Of a DNA stretch of 6,713 bases, positions 6,477 to 6,713 are shown in pieces; positions within the stretch are counted from its first letter, which is position 1; every line of letters begins with the position of its first letter. The notes below the pieces were generated by a model. It was not told the DNA's origin, did no database searches, and saw only the letters and a program-made list of their open reading frames with translations. Position numbers and translations under genes: made by a program. The stretch comes from Sphaerochaeta sp. (GTDB lineage Bacteria > Spirochaetota > Spirochaetia > Sphaerochaetales > Sphaerochaetaceae): contig JALOBD010000115.1 in the NCBI GenBank assembly GCA_023228445.1, positions 1-6,713 of the forward strand, read 5' to 3'.

Positions 6477-6713
6477 TCACTGCCCGTTGAGGGCTGCAAA
6501 GTATTTTTTGTTGCTCGCATACAACTTGGTGTAGACGGAGTAATTGCGATCATATGCCTGTTTTGTCTCATGGTTTGGGGTATAGCGTGGTCCCAAGGGG
6601 ATTGCTGCCGTCGCCTCCTCCACGCTCTTGAAGATTCCCAGGCCTTGGGCAGCAAGCATGGCTGCGCCGAGCGTGCCGACATTCTGCGGATCGGCGATGG
6701 TCTGGATCGTTCG
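6477..6713 (-). CDS. FGGY-family carbohydrate kinase (partial, C-terminal end only)
   Basis: The last 78 codons of a gene that starts outside the window. The segment beginning RTIQTIADPQNVGTLGAAML, followed by LAAQGLGIFKSVEEA, matches the C-terminal ATP-binding FGGY_C domain of xylulokinase/gluconokinase-type enzymes, where a G.LGAA.LAA..LG block follows the nucleotide site. The tail with YDRNYSVYTKLY is also usual for xylulokinase-like members. These enzymes phosphorylate a sugar or polyol with ATP in the cytosol. The true start and the substrate-specificity region lie upstream, so a name such as XylB would be unsupported. As the first visible gene of the cluster, it would supply a phosphosugar to the aldolase two genes downstream. 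Confidence 0.85.
   Translation of the reverse strand, partial: RTIQTIADPQNVGTLGAAMLAAQGLGIFKSVEEATAAIPLGPRYTPNHETKQAYDRNYSVYTKLYASNKKYFAALNGQ

Noticed and set aside
6464..6682. Upstream extension of the GtrA-like frame
   Set aside because: It overlaps the kinase C-terminus and lacks GtrA features; ATG 6463 has a proper ribosome site and normal family length.

Overview
All recognisable genes in this window lie on the minus strand and form two tightly packed, co-directional clusters. Reading 5'->3' on the minus strand (high to low coordinates), the first cluster is the 3' end of an FGGY-family carbohydrate kinase (enters at 6713), a small GtrA-family membrane protein, a class III aminotransferase of the glutamate-1-semialdehyde aminomutase (HemL-like) type, and a class II aldolase with a degenerate second half. 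The gaps are only 13, 11 and 4 nt, so these four genes almost certainly form one operon. Its substrate is not identifiable from the window. A kinase plus a zinc aldolase suggests phosphorylation and then cleavage of a sugar or polyol. The aminotransferase and GtrA are unusual partners and leave open a glycan-modification role instead.

After a 96-nt gap (3356-3451) with a candidate promoter comes the second cluster, nqrB-nqrC-nqrD-nqrE-nqrF, encoding membrane and peripheral subunits of a Na+-translocating NADH:quinone oxidoreductase (NQR). The genes overlap or abut (4-nt overlap, 1-nt gap, 8-nt overlap, 10-nt gap), and nqrF runs off the low-coordinate edge. The expected cofactor sites are visible: a flavinylation threonine in NqrB and in NqrC, paired membrane cysteines in NqrD and NqrE, and the four 2Fe-2S cysteines of NqrF at 70, 76, 79 and 111. 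The notable absence is nqrA, normally the first gene. The kinase/aldolase operon occupies that place and the cluster starts at nqrB. NqrB, NqrC and the visible part of NqrF are also shorter than in Vibrio, while NqrC, NqrD, NqrE and NqrF carry NQR-type rather than RNF-type signatures.

The organism is a bacterium with fairly high G+C and strong, purine-rich ribosome binding sites. A fermentative, Na+-using anaerobe is plausible, and a spirochaete relative (Sphaerochaeta/Treponema-like) is my guess, but no marker in the window settles the taxonomy. Base composition and codon use look uniform across both clusters, with no mobile element, tRNA, rRNA or CRISPR array seen. The plus strand carries only open frames antisense to these genes.
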